64,000 bases of DNA from Microvirga aerophila. Its GTDB lineage: Bacteria; Pseudomonadota; Alphaproteobacteria; Rhizobiales; Beijerinckiaceae. The DNA lies in NCBI RefSeq assembly GCF_003332305.1, contig NZ_QOIO01000018.1, forward strand, positions 45,203-109,202. The letters are read 5' to 3'. A program made the position numbers and the translations under genes. The notes under the pieces are model-generated. The model saw only the letters and a program-made list of their open reading frames with translations, was not told the DNA's origin and ran no database searches. This document shows, piece by piece, positions 57,414 to 64,000 of the stretch (position 1 is its first letter; each line of letters opens with the position of its first letter).

Positions 57414-57487
57414 TGGGGGATAGTTTAATGGTAGAACAGCGGACTCTGACTCCGCTAGTCTTGGTTCGAATCCAGGTCCCCCAGCCA
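57414..57487 (+). tRNA. tRNA-Gln (anticodon CTG)
   Basis: The 74-nt cloverleaf has acceptor TGGGGGA / TCCCCCA, D-arm TAGTTTAATGGTAGA-type with conserved GG, anticodon stem GCGGA/TCCGC with loop CTCTGAC (anticodon CTG, codon CAG), TPsiC TTCGAAT and an encoded CCA. It matches the GatCAB route to Gln-tRNA also present in this window. The tyrosine integrase immediately downstream uses tRNA 3' ends as typical attachment sites. Confidence 0.92.
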
Positions 57488-57528
57488 CTTGAAATTACTA
57501 GGTTTTTCCCTCTCCACAGTTAGAACAC
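57470..57528. other. Probable left attachment region of the integrated element
   Basis: The tRNA 3' end (TTCGAATCCAGGTCCCCCAGCCA) is followed within 42 nt by the end of the integrase gene on the minus strand. In tRNA-integrated islands the att core usually overlaps this 3' end. No second copy was found by eye up to 64000, so the right end is either outside the window or degraded. Confidence 0.45.
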
Positions 57529-58578
57529 TCAGGCCCGGTCGGGTGTCCGGTCGGGAATTTGTGTTCTGGTTTCGAGCTTCCTGATGGCTTCCTCGGCCAA
57601 GGCCGGATCGCGTTTCAGGTAGTGAGCGTCGAGGATCGCCCCGACGTCTTTGAGCGAGTGGCCGGTGATCGCCGCAATCTGGGCCTCAGTGCAGCCCGCA
57701 ATCGCCAGGCGGGTGACAGCCGTCCCGCGCAAATCGTGAAAAGTGACACCAGAGACGCCTGCCGCGGCGCAGGCCTTGCGCCAAGACGAGCGGAAGCCGT
57801 GTCCTGTCCAAGGCATTCCGTCCGAGTTCACCAGCATCACTGTGCTTCGGCGCTGCATCCCATCGAGAGCAGCCTTCAGGGGAGCGCCTACGGGGATTGC
57901 CACCCGAGCGCCAGTCTTCCCCTGCTTCAGCCGAATGTGCGTCCCGTCGTACGCTGACCACGGCAGCCGTAAGAGGTCGCCCTGGCGCTGCCCGGTCCAA
58001 AGAGCAAGCAGGAGTGGCAAGTGGAGGTGAGCCGGGGCGGACCGCAGGAATGCTGCCTCATCCTGATCCGTCCACACCTTGTCGGCTCGGGATCCCCGAT
58101 ACAGGCGCCCTCCCCGCTCGCATGGGTTTGCGGCGATCAGACCGCGATTGAGCGCCCATGAGAGGATCCGCGCCAGAACGGTCCAAGTGTAGTCGGCCTG
58201 TCGGCGAGACCGCAGCGCGAGCTGGTCGCGCCAGGCCATGAATTCCCCACGTGATCGCCGATCGGCAAGCGCACCTAGCGGGAAGTCTCCGAACTTGGCT
58301 TCAATCTTCCTGATGTGCTGCACCATGTCGGCGCGGTATCGCTCTGACTTGGAGAAGAAATCGTCACTCGCCTGGAAGCCCTGCAGGATCGAAAGCATGA
58401 CACCCTGAGGCGGCGCCTTCCTGGTGTTTACGGCCGCATGGTAAGAGGCGATGAACTCAGGAGTACCGGGCTCGCCTTGTAGCCGCGGGCCACCTTTCCA
58501 GGCGTAGTAGTAGGTGCGGAACGTGCCGTCTGCGAGCCTCTTCCGCTTCGGATTGATCCCCTTAAGCCGAACGCGCAT
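57529..58578 (-). CDS. Tyrosine-type site-specific integrase
   Basis: Phage-type recombinase of 349 residues. Catalytic residues are all visible: R198 (WTGQRQGDLLRLPW), K221 (LKQGKTGARVAIP), H281 and R284 (TFHDLRGTAVTRLA), H307 (ITGHSLKD) and the nucleophile Y320 (ILDAHYLKRD). A core-binding SAM-like domain precedes it. The ATG at 58578 overlaps the upstream small gene by 17 nt. It lies directly next to tRNA-Gln, facing it, as in integrated elements that use a tRNA 3' end. Confidence 0.92.
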   Translation of the reverse strand: MRVRLKGINPKRKRLADGTFRTYYYAWKGGPRLQGEPGTPEFIASYHAAVNTRKAPPQGVMLSILQGFQASDDFFSKSERYRADMVQHIRKIEAKFGDFPLGALADRRSRGEFMAWRDQLALRSRRQADYTWTVLARILSWALNRGLIAANPCERGGRLYRGSRADKVWTDQDEAAFLRSAPAHLHLPLLLALWTGQRQGDLLRLPWSAYDGTHIRLKQGKTGARVAIPVGAPLKAALDGMQRRSTVMLVNSDGMPWTGHGFRSSWRKACAAAGVSGVTFHDLRGTAVTRLAIAGCTEAQIAAITGHSLKDVGAILDAHYLKRDPALAEEAIRKLETRTQIPDRTPDRA

Positions 58579-58765
58579 CGCTCTTAGCCTTCCACGCATC
58601 GAATGGGCTCAGGGGCGCTGTCTGAGATCCATTCTCAAACACCACCGTCATTTTGCCTGTGACGGGATCTACCTCAAACCGATCGACCTTCTGGCCGGAA
58701 CTCTGGGCCGCCTTAAGGACCCGGGACATTTCAGCCTGTGTAACCGGCGGCCTGCGGCGGGCCAT
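58562..58765 (-). CDS. Small integrase-linked protein, unknown
   Basis: The 67-residue product (MARRRPPVTQAEMSRVLKAA and a beta-strand region FEVDPVTGKMTVVFENG) has no known domain. Similar small basic/acidic proteins sit next to integrases in rhizobial prophages. It overlaps the integrase start by 17 nt and starts 1 nt after the MerR-like gene stop, so the three genes probably form an operon. It might be an excisionase, but no DNA-binding motif is seen. Confidence 0.6.
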   Translation of the reverse strand: MARRRPPVTQAEMSRVLKAAQSSGQKVDRFEVDPVTGKMTVVFENGSQTAPLSPFDAWKAKSDARSA

Positions 58766-59461
58766 TTAAGCCTCCGCCTTTTTCTTAGCGGTGTCCTTGT
58801 AAGCGCCGATCATGTTGGCCGTCATGCGGAGGACAATCGAATAGCCAGTATTCATAATCTCTATTGTTTCAGCATCCGGCTTGAAGCTGACCCAGATATC
58901 CCTATCAGGGTTTAGCGTGAGAGCCTTGAAACCGATAAAACCATGTAGTGCTACGCGGGCAATGCCATCCACACGCAGGTCTGGCGTTTTCGGCAGAAAG
59001 ATGATCCGAGATTTAACCTCACCTGCTTCTTGATAGTAGCTGATGATTAACTCTATCTCTGTTTTGGCACTACAAAGTGCAGCTCTGCTCAGGAGGGCCA
59101 AAAGCTTGTTGAGAGCTACGAAACGGGTTGGCCTTGGCCCTCCGGCGAGAGCTTCAGACGCCTCCTGTTGCATTCGGCCTGCCTGCTCCTGAAGATCGGC
59201 GAACAGGCTCCAAGGCTCCATCGATCGGATGGCTTCGATAACTGTACCTATCTCGCCAACAGGCGAGTTCATAGCTGCGAGGCGCTTAGCAAGGCCGGCG
59301 AAGCGCATCTCGGCCTCATCAAAGCGCCGAGACGAACCCTTCCCTCCGTGACCGGTGCCTTCGATGGGTCTGATCACGCCCGAGTCGACCCAAAACCGAA
59401 CAGTTCGGACATTCTCGTCATGAGCAGCGGCGATCTCGCCAATCGTGTACGACTCAGCCAT
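58766..59461 (-). CDS. MerR-type HTH regulator with uncharacterised C-terminal domain
   Basis: The 231-residue protein has a MerR-like winged HTH in its first 70 residues (SYTIGEIAAAHDENVRTVRFWVDSGVIRPI then GGKGSSRRFDEAEMRFAGLAKRL). A helical linker (about 70-120) leads into a domain of about 110 residues (RTEIELIISYYQEAGEVKSRIIFLPKT, then ARVALHGFIGFKALTLNPDRDIWVSFK) that I do not recognise. No Cys pattern of metal-sensing MerR is present. The ATG at 59461 is backed by AGGGAAGG, while the frame runs to 59524. An inverted-repeat cluster at its promoter suggests autoregulation. Confidence 0.72.
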   Translation of the reverse strand: MAESYTIGEIAAAHDENVRTVRFWVDSGVIRPIEGTGHGGKGSSRRFDEAEMRFAGLAKRLAAMNSPVGEIGTVIEAIRSMEPWSLFADLQEQAGRMQQEASEALAGGPRPTRFVALNKLLALLSRAALCSAKTEIELIISYYQEAGEVKSRIIFLPKTPDLRVDGIARVALHGFIGFKALTLNPDRDIWVSFKPDAETIEIMNTGYSIVLRMTANMIGAYKDTAKKKAEA

Positions 59462-59477
59462 AAGCACCTTCCCTGAT

Positions 59478-59505
59478 AGAAAGCATAAAGCAGTTTGTGC
59501 TTTCT
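59478..59505. promoter_or_regulatory. Inverted-repeat operator at the MerR-type gene promoter
   Basis: AGAAAGCA (59478-59485) and TGCTTTCT (59498-59505) form a perfect 8-bp inverted repeat with 12-nt spacing; a second AAAGCA (59487-59492) makes a 17-nt pair with TGCTTT (59498-59503). This overlaps where the minus-strand promoter of the MerR-like gene should be. Confidence 0.55.
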
Positions 59506-59586
59506 GCAAGGGTCGAGAGCTCAAAAAGCTCTGGCGCGCTGCTCCTGTGGATCAATTAAGGCTAAGTTGCGCCCGACTGGGGCATC

Positions 59587-59614
59587 CGTTACACCTAAAG
59601 GTTAATACGTAACG
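59587..59614. promoter_or_regulatory. Inverted repeat between divergent MerR-like and XRE genes
   Basis: CGTTAC (59587-59592) and GTAACG (59609-59614), 16 nt apart, about 50 nt upstream of the XRE-type gene. Could be an operator for either regulator. Confidence 0.35.
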
Positions 59615-59662
59615 CGCCAGAGGTAGTCAAGCCTCAGTCGCGCCATTTTTAGGGGACCCAAC

Positions 59663-59908
59663 TTGCTTACTGCCGAACAGCTCAGAGCCGCCAGGGCTCT
59701 CCTCCGCTGGGATCAGTCCACCGCCGCCGAGCAATCAGGAGTGAGTGTCGAATCCATCAAGCGGCTGGAGCGATTGGAAGGGCCACTCCGATCAGCCAAG
59801 GCCGGCACACTCGAAGCCCTCGAGATGGCATTCCAGGCGGCCGGCGTGATCTTCATTGCCGAGAATGGCGAAGGGCCAGGCGTTCGGCTGAAAAAGGCGC
59901 ATCAGTAA
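59663..59908 (+). CDS. XRE-family HTH protein
   Basis: The 81-residue protein is a single Cro/CI-type helix-turn-helix: LTAEQLRAARALLRWDQSTAAEQSGVSVESIKRLERLEGPLRSA, followed by a short LEALEMAFQAAGVIFI strand as in small XRE proteins. The only good start is TTG at 59663 with AGGGGA 7 nt upstream. The stop overlaps the next gene's ATG by 1 nt (TAATG), so the two are coupled. Possibly controls that bicistron. Confidence 0.8.
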   Translation: MLTAEQLRAARALLRWDQSTAAEQSGVSVESIKRLERLEGPLRSAKAGTLEALEMAFQAAGVIFIAENGEGPGVRLKKAHQ

Positions 59909-60657
59909 TGCCCACCACTCTCGACACTCTCTGGGCCATGTGGTCCAGCACTATGGCTGCTCTCGGGACCGTAGTTGCAGTAGGCGGCGGCGCAGCTGCT
60001 GTCGCATTCCTGTTCTTCCGCTTCCTCGGTGAGAAGTGGATCAATGCGAAATTCGAGGAGCGTCTAGCTGCTTATAAGCACGTCCAACAGCAAGAACTTG
60101 AGCGGTTGAAGCTTAAGATCAACACGCTAATGGATCGGACAACAAAGCTGCATCAGCGCGAGTTCGACGTCATTCCAGAGACATGGGCCAAATTAAATTA
60201 TGCCAATGCAGCCATTCAGTCGTTTACCTCCGCGTTCCAACAGTATCCTGACATCAAGCGGATGTCGGATGCCCATCTAGAGGAGTTTCTTGCGAATTCA
60301 CCACTTGCCGGATGGCAGAAGGCAGAGCTTCATGAGTCATACGACAAACATGAATATTATCGAAAGGCAATCTATTGGCATCATGCCGCAAGGGCGCGTG
60401 AAGCATTTCGAGATTTCAACGTCTATCTGATGCAGAATGGGATCTTCATCCCAGATCCTTTGAAATCCAAGTTTACGGAGTTCAGCGATATCCTTTGGAA
60501 TGCTCTGATCGAGCATGAGGGAAACGAAGAACTCGAGATCAGGCCTCGCGAGCGTGGAAAACAGAAGGCTTTAAACGGCAAAGGGCAGGAATTGCTGAAG
60601 GCTATCGAAAAGGATGTTCAAGATCGCCTCTGGAGCATCCATGCCACTGATGTGTGA
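59908..60657 (+). CDS. Membrane-anchored coiled-coil protein, unknown
   Basis: The 249-residue product has one N-terminal membrane helix (about residues 17-40, LGTVVAVGGGAAAVAFLFFRFL), then a predicted coiled coil (about 52-82, AAYKHVQQQELERLKLKINTLMDRTT) and a helical domain with Trp/Tyr-rich segments (FDVIPETWAKLNYANAAIQSF; YYRKAIYWHHAARAREAF). Codon use is less GC-biased than in housekeeping genes. No family recognised. Coupling to an XRE regulator recalls mobile-element accessory or phage-exclusion genes, but this is inference. Confidence 0.65.
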   Translation: MPTTLDTLWAMWSSTMAALGTVVAVGGGAAAVAFLFFRFLGEKWINAKFEERLAAYKHVQQQELERLKLKINTLMDRTTKLHQREFDVIPETWAKLNYANAAIQSFTSAFQQYPDIKRMSDAHLEEFLANSPLAGWQKAELHESYDKHEYYRKAIYWHHAARAREAFRDFNVYLMQNGIFIPDPLKSKFTEFSDILWNALIEHEGNEELEIRPRERGKQKALNGKGQELLKAIEKDVQDRLWSIHATDV

Positions 60658-60710
60658 TCGCTTCACATAAAAAGGTCGGGCAGCCTTGCGAACTAGTCCC
60701 CGCCTCTTCA

Positions 60711-60902
60711 TCAAGGCAGGTGCCGTCTGGCTCCCTCCATCAAGCCGACAACAAACAGGCCGAAGGCTGTCGATGTCAGGTATATCGTGACAATCCTATT
60801 GTCGGGCGAGATCGAGAGGGCGTGCAGGGCCGTACTCGTCACCAGCGCGGCTGACAGACAGGCTAGGGTAACGATCGAGGCGAAATAGACCACGCGCGGC
60901 AT
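60711..60902 (-). CDS. Small two-helix membrane protein
   Basis: The 63-residue product starts MPRVVYFASIVTLACLSAALVTSTALHAL and has two hydrophobic segments (about 5-27 and 38-56). Its mature end is EGARRHLP. A longer upstream frame exists but is Arg-rich and unlikely. Unknown; weak evidence of real expression. Confidence 0.45.
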   Translation of the reverse strand: MPRVVYFASIVTLACLSAALVTSTALHALSISPDNRIVTIYLTSTAFGLFVVGLMEGARRHLP

Positions 60903-61278
60903 TGGGGTATCTCCCGCTGCCTGGCCTCTCCTTCCCCTGTGATTGCCGACATGCATAAGCGAGGACTGTGTCGCGGTTAAGACACTCCTAGCTTGTGGCC
61001 GCCACGGCCTCAGCCGCCCGATCAGCCCCACGGCCTGTCTGCTGCAGCCACGAGATCCGGCTAGACCTCATCATCTGACAACAGGTATTCGGCTGCGTAG
61101 AACATCACCTGCAGACCCCGTCGGTCATCGTGGCATCGTCTGGGTTGTTGAGGCTTAATTAGCGCTTGATACCCATTCATGGAAGTTCTGACTTCAGAGG
61201 CGAGCTGGTGACGAGGTACGCCGCCGATCCTACGGATCAGAACTTCGTCACTTGGGTATGAGGCCCCAGGAGCACTGT
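60903..61278. other. 375-nt gap in the island
   Basis: No clear gene except a possible 39-codon minus-strand frame at 61061-61180. Otherwise only weak inverted repeats, such as GATCC/GGATC near 61229-61241. Confidence 0.4.
61061..61180 (-). CDS. Possible small protein (39 aa), low confidence
   Basis: Frame of 40 codons starting ATG at 61180 and ending TAG; the product ends LQVMFYAAEYLLSDDEV, which has a natural amino-acid balance, but there is no good ribosome site and no neighbour supports it. Confidence 0.22.
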   Translation of the reverse strand: MNGYQALIKPQQPRRCHDDRRGLQVMFYAAEYLLSDDEV

Positions 61279-61788
61279 ATGTGGATGTATCAACTCCTCA
61301 CGCGAGCGGTGTTTTGCGCCGTCAGCATGGCACTGATGGTGGTCGCGGGCGGACTCATCGTCTATGCCGGCTTGCAACAGGTCTCCGCCTTCAGCGCGCC
61401 GGAACAGGATATCGGCCGAGCGCTTCTTGACTCTGTGGGATACATGGTCATTGCCATTGCTGTCTTTGAGGTCGCCAAATACATCCTTGAAGAAGAGGTC
61501 ATTGACCCCACTCAGATGCGGAATGCCGGCCAAGCACGGCGCAGCATAACCAAGTTCGTTTCTACCATCAGCATCGCCGTCTTCCTGGAGGCTCTGGTCG
61601 CTGTCTTCCAAACGAGTAAGGGGGCAGATATGTCCATGATGCTCTACCCCACTCTCCTGCTGTTTGGCGGAGTTGCAATGGTTGTCGGCTTGGGCGTGTA
61701 TCAGCGGCTTAGTACGGCCGCTGAAGGTGAGGTGCGGAGTTCGCCACAAGCAGCAGCGGAAGAGCAGGCGGAGCTAGACAAGTTCTAG
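61279..61788 (+). CDS. Integral membrane protein, unknown
   Basis: The 169-residue product has four hydrophobic segments (about residues 7-34, 50-70, 95-113, 124-142) and hydrophilic ends, with EEEVIDPTQMRNAGQARRSITKF as a middle cytoplasmic loop. AGGAGC stands 7 nt before the ATG at 61279. It resembles four-helix proteins common in mobile regions of Microvirga-like genomes, without assigned function. A CTGACG/CGTCAG hairpin follows (61789-61803). Confidence 0.65.
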   Translation: MWMYQLLTRAVFCAVSMALMVVAGGLIVYAGLQQVSAFSAPEQDIGRALLDSVGYMVIAIAVFEVAKYILEEEVIDPTQMRNAGQARRSITKFVSTISIAVFLEALVAVFQTSKGADMSMMLYPTLLLFGGVAMVVGLGVYQRLSTAAEGEVRSSPQAAAEEQAELDKF

Positions 61789-62137
61789 CTGACGGCACGT
61801 CAGTATCTCCAAATCCAAAACATCGATAGCGTCTGTCATGATGGCTGTGCCTCTCTGGGCCCGTTTGGTGGCCAGTAGTCGTACCAGGCCTGCCGTCTCT
61901 GTTCGGGTGCCGCTACTCAGGAGTATCGGCAGTCCACCCAGTTTCGGCTGCGCTCGCCTGTCGAGGTGCTGCTGGTTACACCCCGTTAACCCAGCAGAGG
62001 CATTCGTCATCTGGGGTCGTGTTGCGTATCCGCCCCGGTCTAAAACCCTGCGCGGCTCTGAACTTCCGAGCAGGGTTCCCAGGGTTAACGAGCTGTTAAC
62101 CATACGCGCTGATCATGCTCTTTTGGGAGCTTCAGCG
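61789..62137. other. Gap with a CtrA-type box
   Basis: Non-coding as far as seen. It contains the CTGACG/CGTCAG hairpin at its start and a TTAA-N7-TTAAC box at 62085-62100 just before the receiver-like gene. No other structure is supported. Confidence 0.5.
62085..62100 (+). promoter_or_regulatory. Perfect CtrA-type binding motif
   Basis: TTAACGAGCTGTTAAC (TTAA-N7-TTAAC) matches the alphaproteobacterial CtrA consensus exactly and is palindromic in its outer GGTTAAC/GTTAACC. It is 38 nt upstream of the receiver-like gene start at 62138, a position suited to transcriptional control. CtrA binding is inference. Confidence 0.6.
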
Positions 62138-62539
62138 ATGGCTAGACAACCGCTTGTTCTTCTGGTTCCCGGTGATCGATTGACTGGCATTCTGACTAGG
62201 GGTGGTCTTCAAGGTTATGGATACGATGTCTTGGTGGCCGGCAGCATTGATGAAGCCCTAGACCTCCTGCACACAAACCGGCGCATTAGCGTTCTGGTGG
62301 TCAATGTAGGGCTTGAGAAAACCTCTGATGGCTTAGCGCTCGCGAAAGCCGCCCGTACGGCCGATCCGACCATCAAAATCGTCTACACCTGCGGCGCTCC
62401 AAGCAAGCTTCCTGACCGGGAGAAGGTCACTGGGGCGCCTTGTCTTCGTACCCCATACCATCCGCACCAGCTTGTCGGTGTCATCGGACAGATATCGAAC
62501 CGGCCCTCTTTCAGCGGAAACGAGCTACACGCGGTTTGA
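62138..62539 (+). CDS. Receiver-like protein lacking the phosphoacceptor Asp
   Basis: The 133-residue protein follows the CheY-like pattern: a first strand VLLVPGD (residues 7-13; D in place of the usual paired acidic residues), a central strand SVLVVNVGLEKTSDGLALAKAA in which the phosphorylatable Asp position is Asn (56), a Thr in IVYTCG (84) and ALCLRTPY-type end lacking the conserved Lys (reads RTPY). So phosphorylation is unlikely. GGGAGC stands 7 nt before the ATG. A perfect CtrA box lies upstream. Stand-alone pseudo-receivers of this type can act by protein binding. Confidence 0.72.
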   Translation: MARQPLVLLVPGDRLTGILTRGGLQGYGYDVLVAGSIDEALDLLHTNRRISVLVVNVGLEKTSDGLALAKAARTADPTIKIVYTCGAPSKLPDREKVTGAPCLRTPYHPHQLVGVIGQISNRPSFSGNELHAV

Positions 62540-62596
62540 CCAGATAGTAGCCAGTCCGCGTCTACTCTTGCGGCCACGTCGGTATCTCCCTTTCTA

Positions 62597-62614
62597 GGCT
62601 CAGGACCTATTAAT
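62597..62614 (+). repeat. Left terminal inverted repeat of the IS
   Basis: GGCTCAGGACCTATTAAT; pairs with the right end at 63412-63429, 15 of 18 bases. Confidence 0.85.
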
Positions 62615-62658
62615 TTGGTCTGAGGTGTGATTCAGAGTCTCCTGTCGAGGAGGTCTGA

Positions 62659-63416
62659 ATGGATGATCTGTTTCTGCTGAGTGAGCGCCAGATGGCGCGG
62701 ATCTCGCCGTCCTTCCCGCTGGCCCATGGCGTGCCGCGGGTGGATGATCGGCGGGTGGTCAGTGGGATCGTGTACGTCATCCGCAACGGCCTGCAATGGA
62801 AGGATGCACCCAAGGCGTACGGGCCGCACAAGACGCTCTACAACAGGTTCATGCGCTGGAGCCGGCTGGGCGTGTTCGACCGGATCTTCGCCGCGCTGGC
62901 GGGTGAAGGTCCCAAGCCCGAACGGATCATGATCGATGCCACGCACCTGAAGGCGCACCGGACCGCGGCGAGCCTGCTCAAAAAGGGGATGTTCCCCGTC
63001 GTATCGGGCGCACGAAAGGTGGCCTGAACTCCAAGCTCCATGCCGTCTGCGATGGCGCCGGCAAGCCGATCATCCTACTGCTGTCGGAAGGGCAGATGAG
63101 CGACCACAAAGGCGCCCGGCTCGTCTTGGAGGCGCTGCCGACAGGCGCAACCCTGATTGCCGATCGGGGCTACGACAGCAACTGGTTCCGGGAAGCTCTT
63201 GCCGAGAAGGACATCACGCCGTGCATTCCGCCGACCAGGAGCCGCAAGGTGCCCATCGCCTATGACAAGACGCTGTATCGGCAACGGCACAAGGTTGAGA
63301 ACATGTTCGCCAAGCTCAAGGACTGGCGCCGGATTGCAACCCGCTATGACCGCTGCGCCCACACCTTCTTCTCGGCCATCTGCATCGCAGCGGCCGTCGC
63401 CTTCTACCTCAATTAA
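62659..63416 (+). CDS. IS5-family transposase, two frames joined by -1 frameshift
   Basis: The first frame (62659-63027) gives 122 residues, MDDLFLLSERQMARISP to the DDE Asp 1 in IMIDATHLKAH. At CAAAAAG (62979-62985) a -1 slip, followed by a GGGGA/TCCCC hairpin (62985-62997), would join the frame reading GDVPRRIGRTKGGLNSK, where family conservation continues. The second part supplies TLIADRGYDSNWF (Asp 2) and YRQRHKVENMFAKLK, the Y-x2-R-x3-E-x6-K signature with the catalytic Glu. This programmed arrangement is known for IS427-type elements; the fused 252-residue protein is the active transposase. A simple mutation is the alternative. Confidence 0.85.
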
Positions 63417-63429
63417 CGAGTCCTGAGCC
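63412..63429 (+). repeat. Right terminal inverted repeat of the IS
   Basis: ATTAACGAGTCCTGAGCC; complement to the left end at 62597-62614. Confidence 0.85.
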
Positions 63430-63705
63430 TAGAACATCGGGAACGTCTGCGGCAACTGTGCCTCTCTAAGCACGCTTGGAGGACTGCGGGAGGGGCCGAA
63501 GGCGATCGTCGCTTCACAGCCCATCGAGGTGCGGAGCGGCAGGAAGCGCCTGCCATCCGGGTCGTGTCTGTGTTGCCTGAGTGCGACACAGCCGATGTTT
63601 CGGCTGTAGTGGCCTGGCGTTGACACTCGGTTCACGTCTCGTGCGCATCCTCGATCGTCCAAAAGGTTGCAAGAACCCAGAAACAGTGATGGATAGCGCC
63701 GCGAT

Positions 63706-63981
63706 ATGAGCGATACGCACACAACCCGAGGGGGGCCGGTTACCAAGCTCCACCCAGTCTCAGTCGCACCTGTCGATGAAAGTGCCGCTTCCATGATCGA
63801 CCTGTTGCAGGAGCATTTGCGCCTGGCCCGTGAAGGCAAGCTGCGGTCGCTCGCCGTCGTGTCCGTGTCTGCAAATGGATCGGCTATCGGAACCCAGTGG
63901 TCATGCGAGCCGAGCGATATGGCATCTCTTATTGGCAAGCTCACCGTCCTGACGCACGACCTGATGGCCGCTCGCACGTAA
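63706..63981 (+). CDS. Small conserved hypothetical protein
   Basis: The 91-residue product (MSDTHTTRGGPVTKLHPVSVAPVDESAASM then IDLLQEHLRLAREGKLRSLAVVSVSANG) has no known domain; a QWSCEP turn contains its only Cys. Similar proteins occur near mobile genes in Hyphomicrobiales. Starts ATG at 63706; about 270 nt after the IS, in a region with no other gene. Confidence 0.6.
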   Translation: MSDTHTTRGGPVTKLHPVSVAPVDESAASMIDLLQEHLRLAREGKLRSLAVVSVSANGSAIGTQWSCEPSDMASLIGKLTVLTHDLMAART

Positions 63982-64000
63982 GGTGGTCCGCCACGGCACT

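Larger units (their letters stand above)
62597..63429 (+). mobile_element. IS5-family (IS427-like) insertion sequence
   Basis: 833 bp bounded by imperfect terminal inverted repeats GGCTCAGGACCTATTAAT and ATTAACGAGTCCTGAGCC (15 of 18 match) with TA on both sides (62595-62596 and 63430-63431), the expected 2-bp target duplication. The single transposase gene is encoded in two overlapping frames. No interruption of a recognisable gene is seen at the site. Confidence 0.9.

Noticed and set aside
61774..62103. Minus-strand open frame of 109 residues
   Set aside because: Overlaps the end of the membrane gene and the CtrA-type box region, has no ribosome site or similarity I recognise; likely chance.
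57414..64000. A second copy of the tRNA-Gln 3' end marking the right end of the island
   Set aside because: None found by eye in the 6.5 kb after the integrase; probably beyond the window.

Overview
The window is a high-GC, densely packed chromosomal segment from an alphaproteobacterium of the order Hyphomicrobiales (Rhizobiales). Gene order and small accessory genes fit Methylobacteriaceae or relatives (Microvirga-like), but the genus is inference. Evidence for the class is the conserved order argS - SPOR protein - nagZ - scpA - scpB - tatABC - serS - surE - pcm - nlpD - DUF815 ATPase - yajC - secD, the hdaA-ppk-ppx cluster, and gatCAB together with a tRNA-Gln.

Layout. 1-17 kb: a long, almost entirely minus-strand housekeeping block for protein export (secD, yajC, tatABC), tRNA charging (serS, argS), chromosome segregation (scpAB), cell-wall recycling and division (nagZ, SPOR protein, degenerate LytM protein), damage repair and survival (surE, pcm) and dNTP control (dgt). 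An orphan ferric/spermidine-type ABC ATPase sits between scpB and tatA. 17-25 kb: erpA, a large exported protein of unknown function, a malic enzyme, a hexapeptide acetyltransferase, a family 2 glycosyltransferase and aspS. 25-36 kb: a WYL-like small protein and rnd, converging on a minus-strand operon (CDP-alcohol phosphatidyltransferase, AI-2E-family permease, hdaA, ppk, ppx); a cupin gene faces purMN. 36-46 kb: a structured intergenic region that may encode small RNAs, a molybdopterin oxidoreductase, ndk, then a looser stretch with GSTs, GNAT acetyltransferases (one AAC(6')-like), small exported proteins and two broken genes (DUF2147 family and a GST). 44-52 kb: gatB, gatA and gatC with a transporter/ArsR-type pair between them. 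52-57 kb: a ThuEFGK-like trehalose/maltose ABC transporter operon and ruvX.

57.4-64 kb: tRNA-Gln(CTG) followed directly by a tyrosine integrase and what looks like the left end of an integrated element. It holds a small integrase-linked protein, a MerR-type regulator with an unusual C-terminal domain, an XRE regulator fused translationally to a membrane-anchored coiled-coil protein, small membrane proteins, a phosphorylation-dead receiver-like protein preceded by a perfect CtrA-type box, an IS5-family (IS427-like) insertion sequence with intact ends, and a small unknown protein. Gene density falls and codon use becomes less GC-biased here. No second copy of the tRNA 3' end is visible, so the far end of the element is probably outside the window.

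How the parts work together: the first block is a growth and envelope module that probably includes several operons with translational coupling (many 1-4 nt overlaps). GatCAB supplies Gln-tRNA(Gln), for which the tRNA itself is present. HdaA, Ppk and Ppx link replication control with polyphosphate metabolism in one transcription unit. The tRNA-linked island is the most likely place for undescribed biology.
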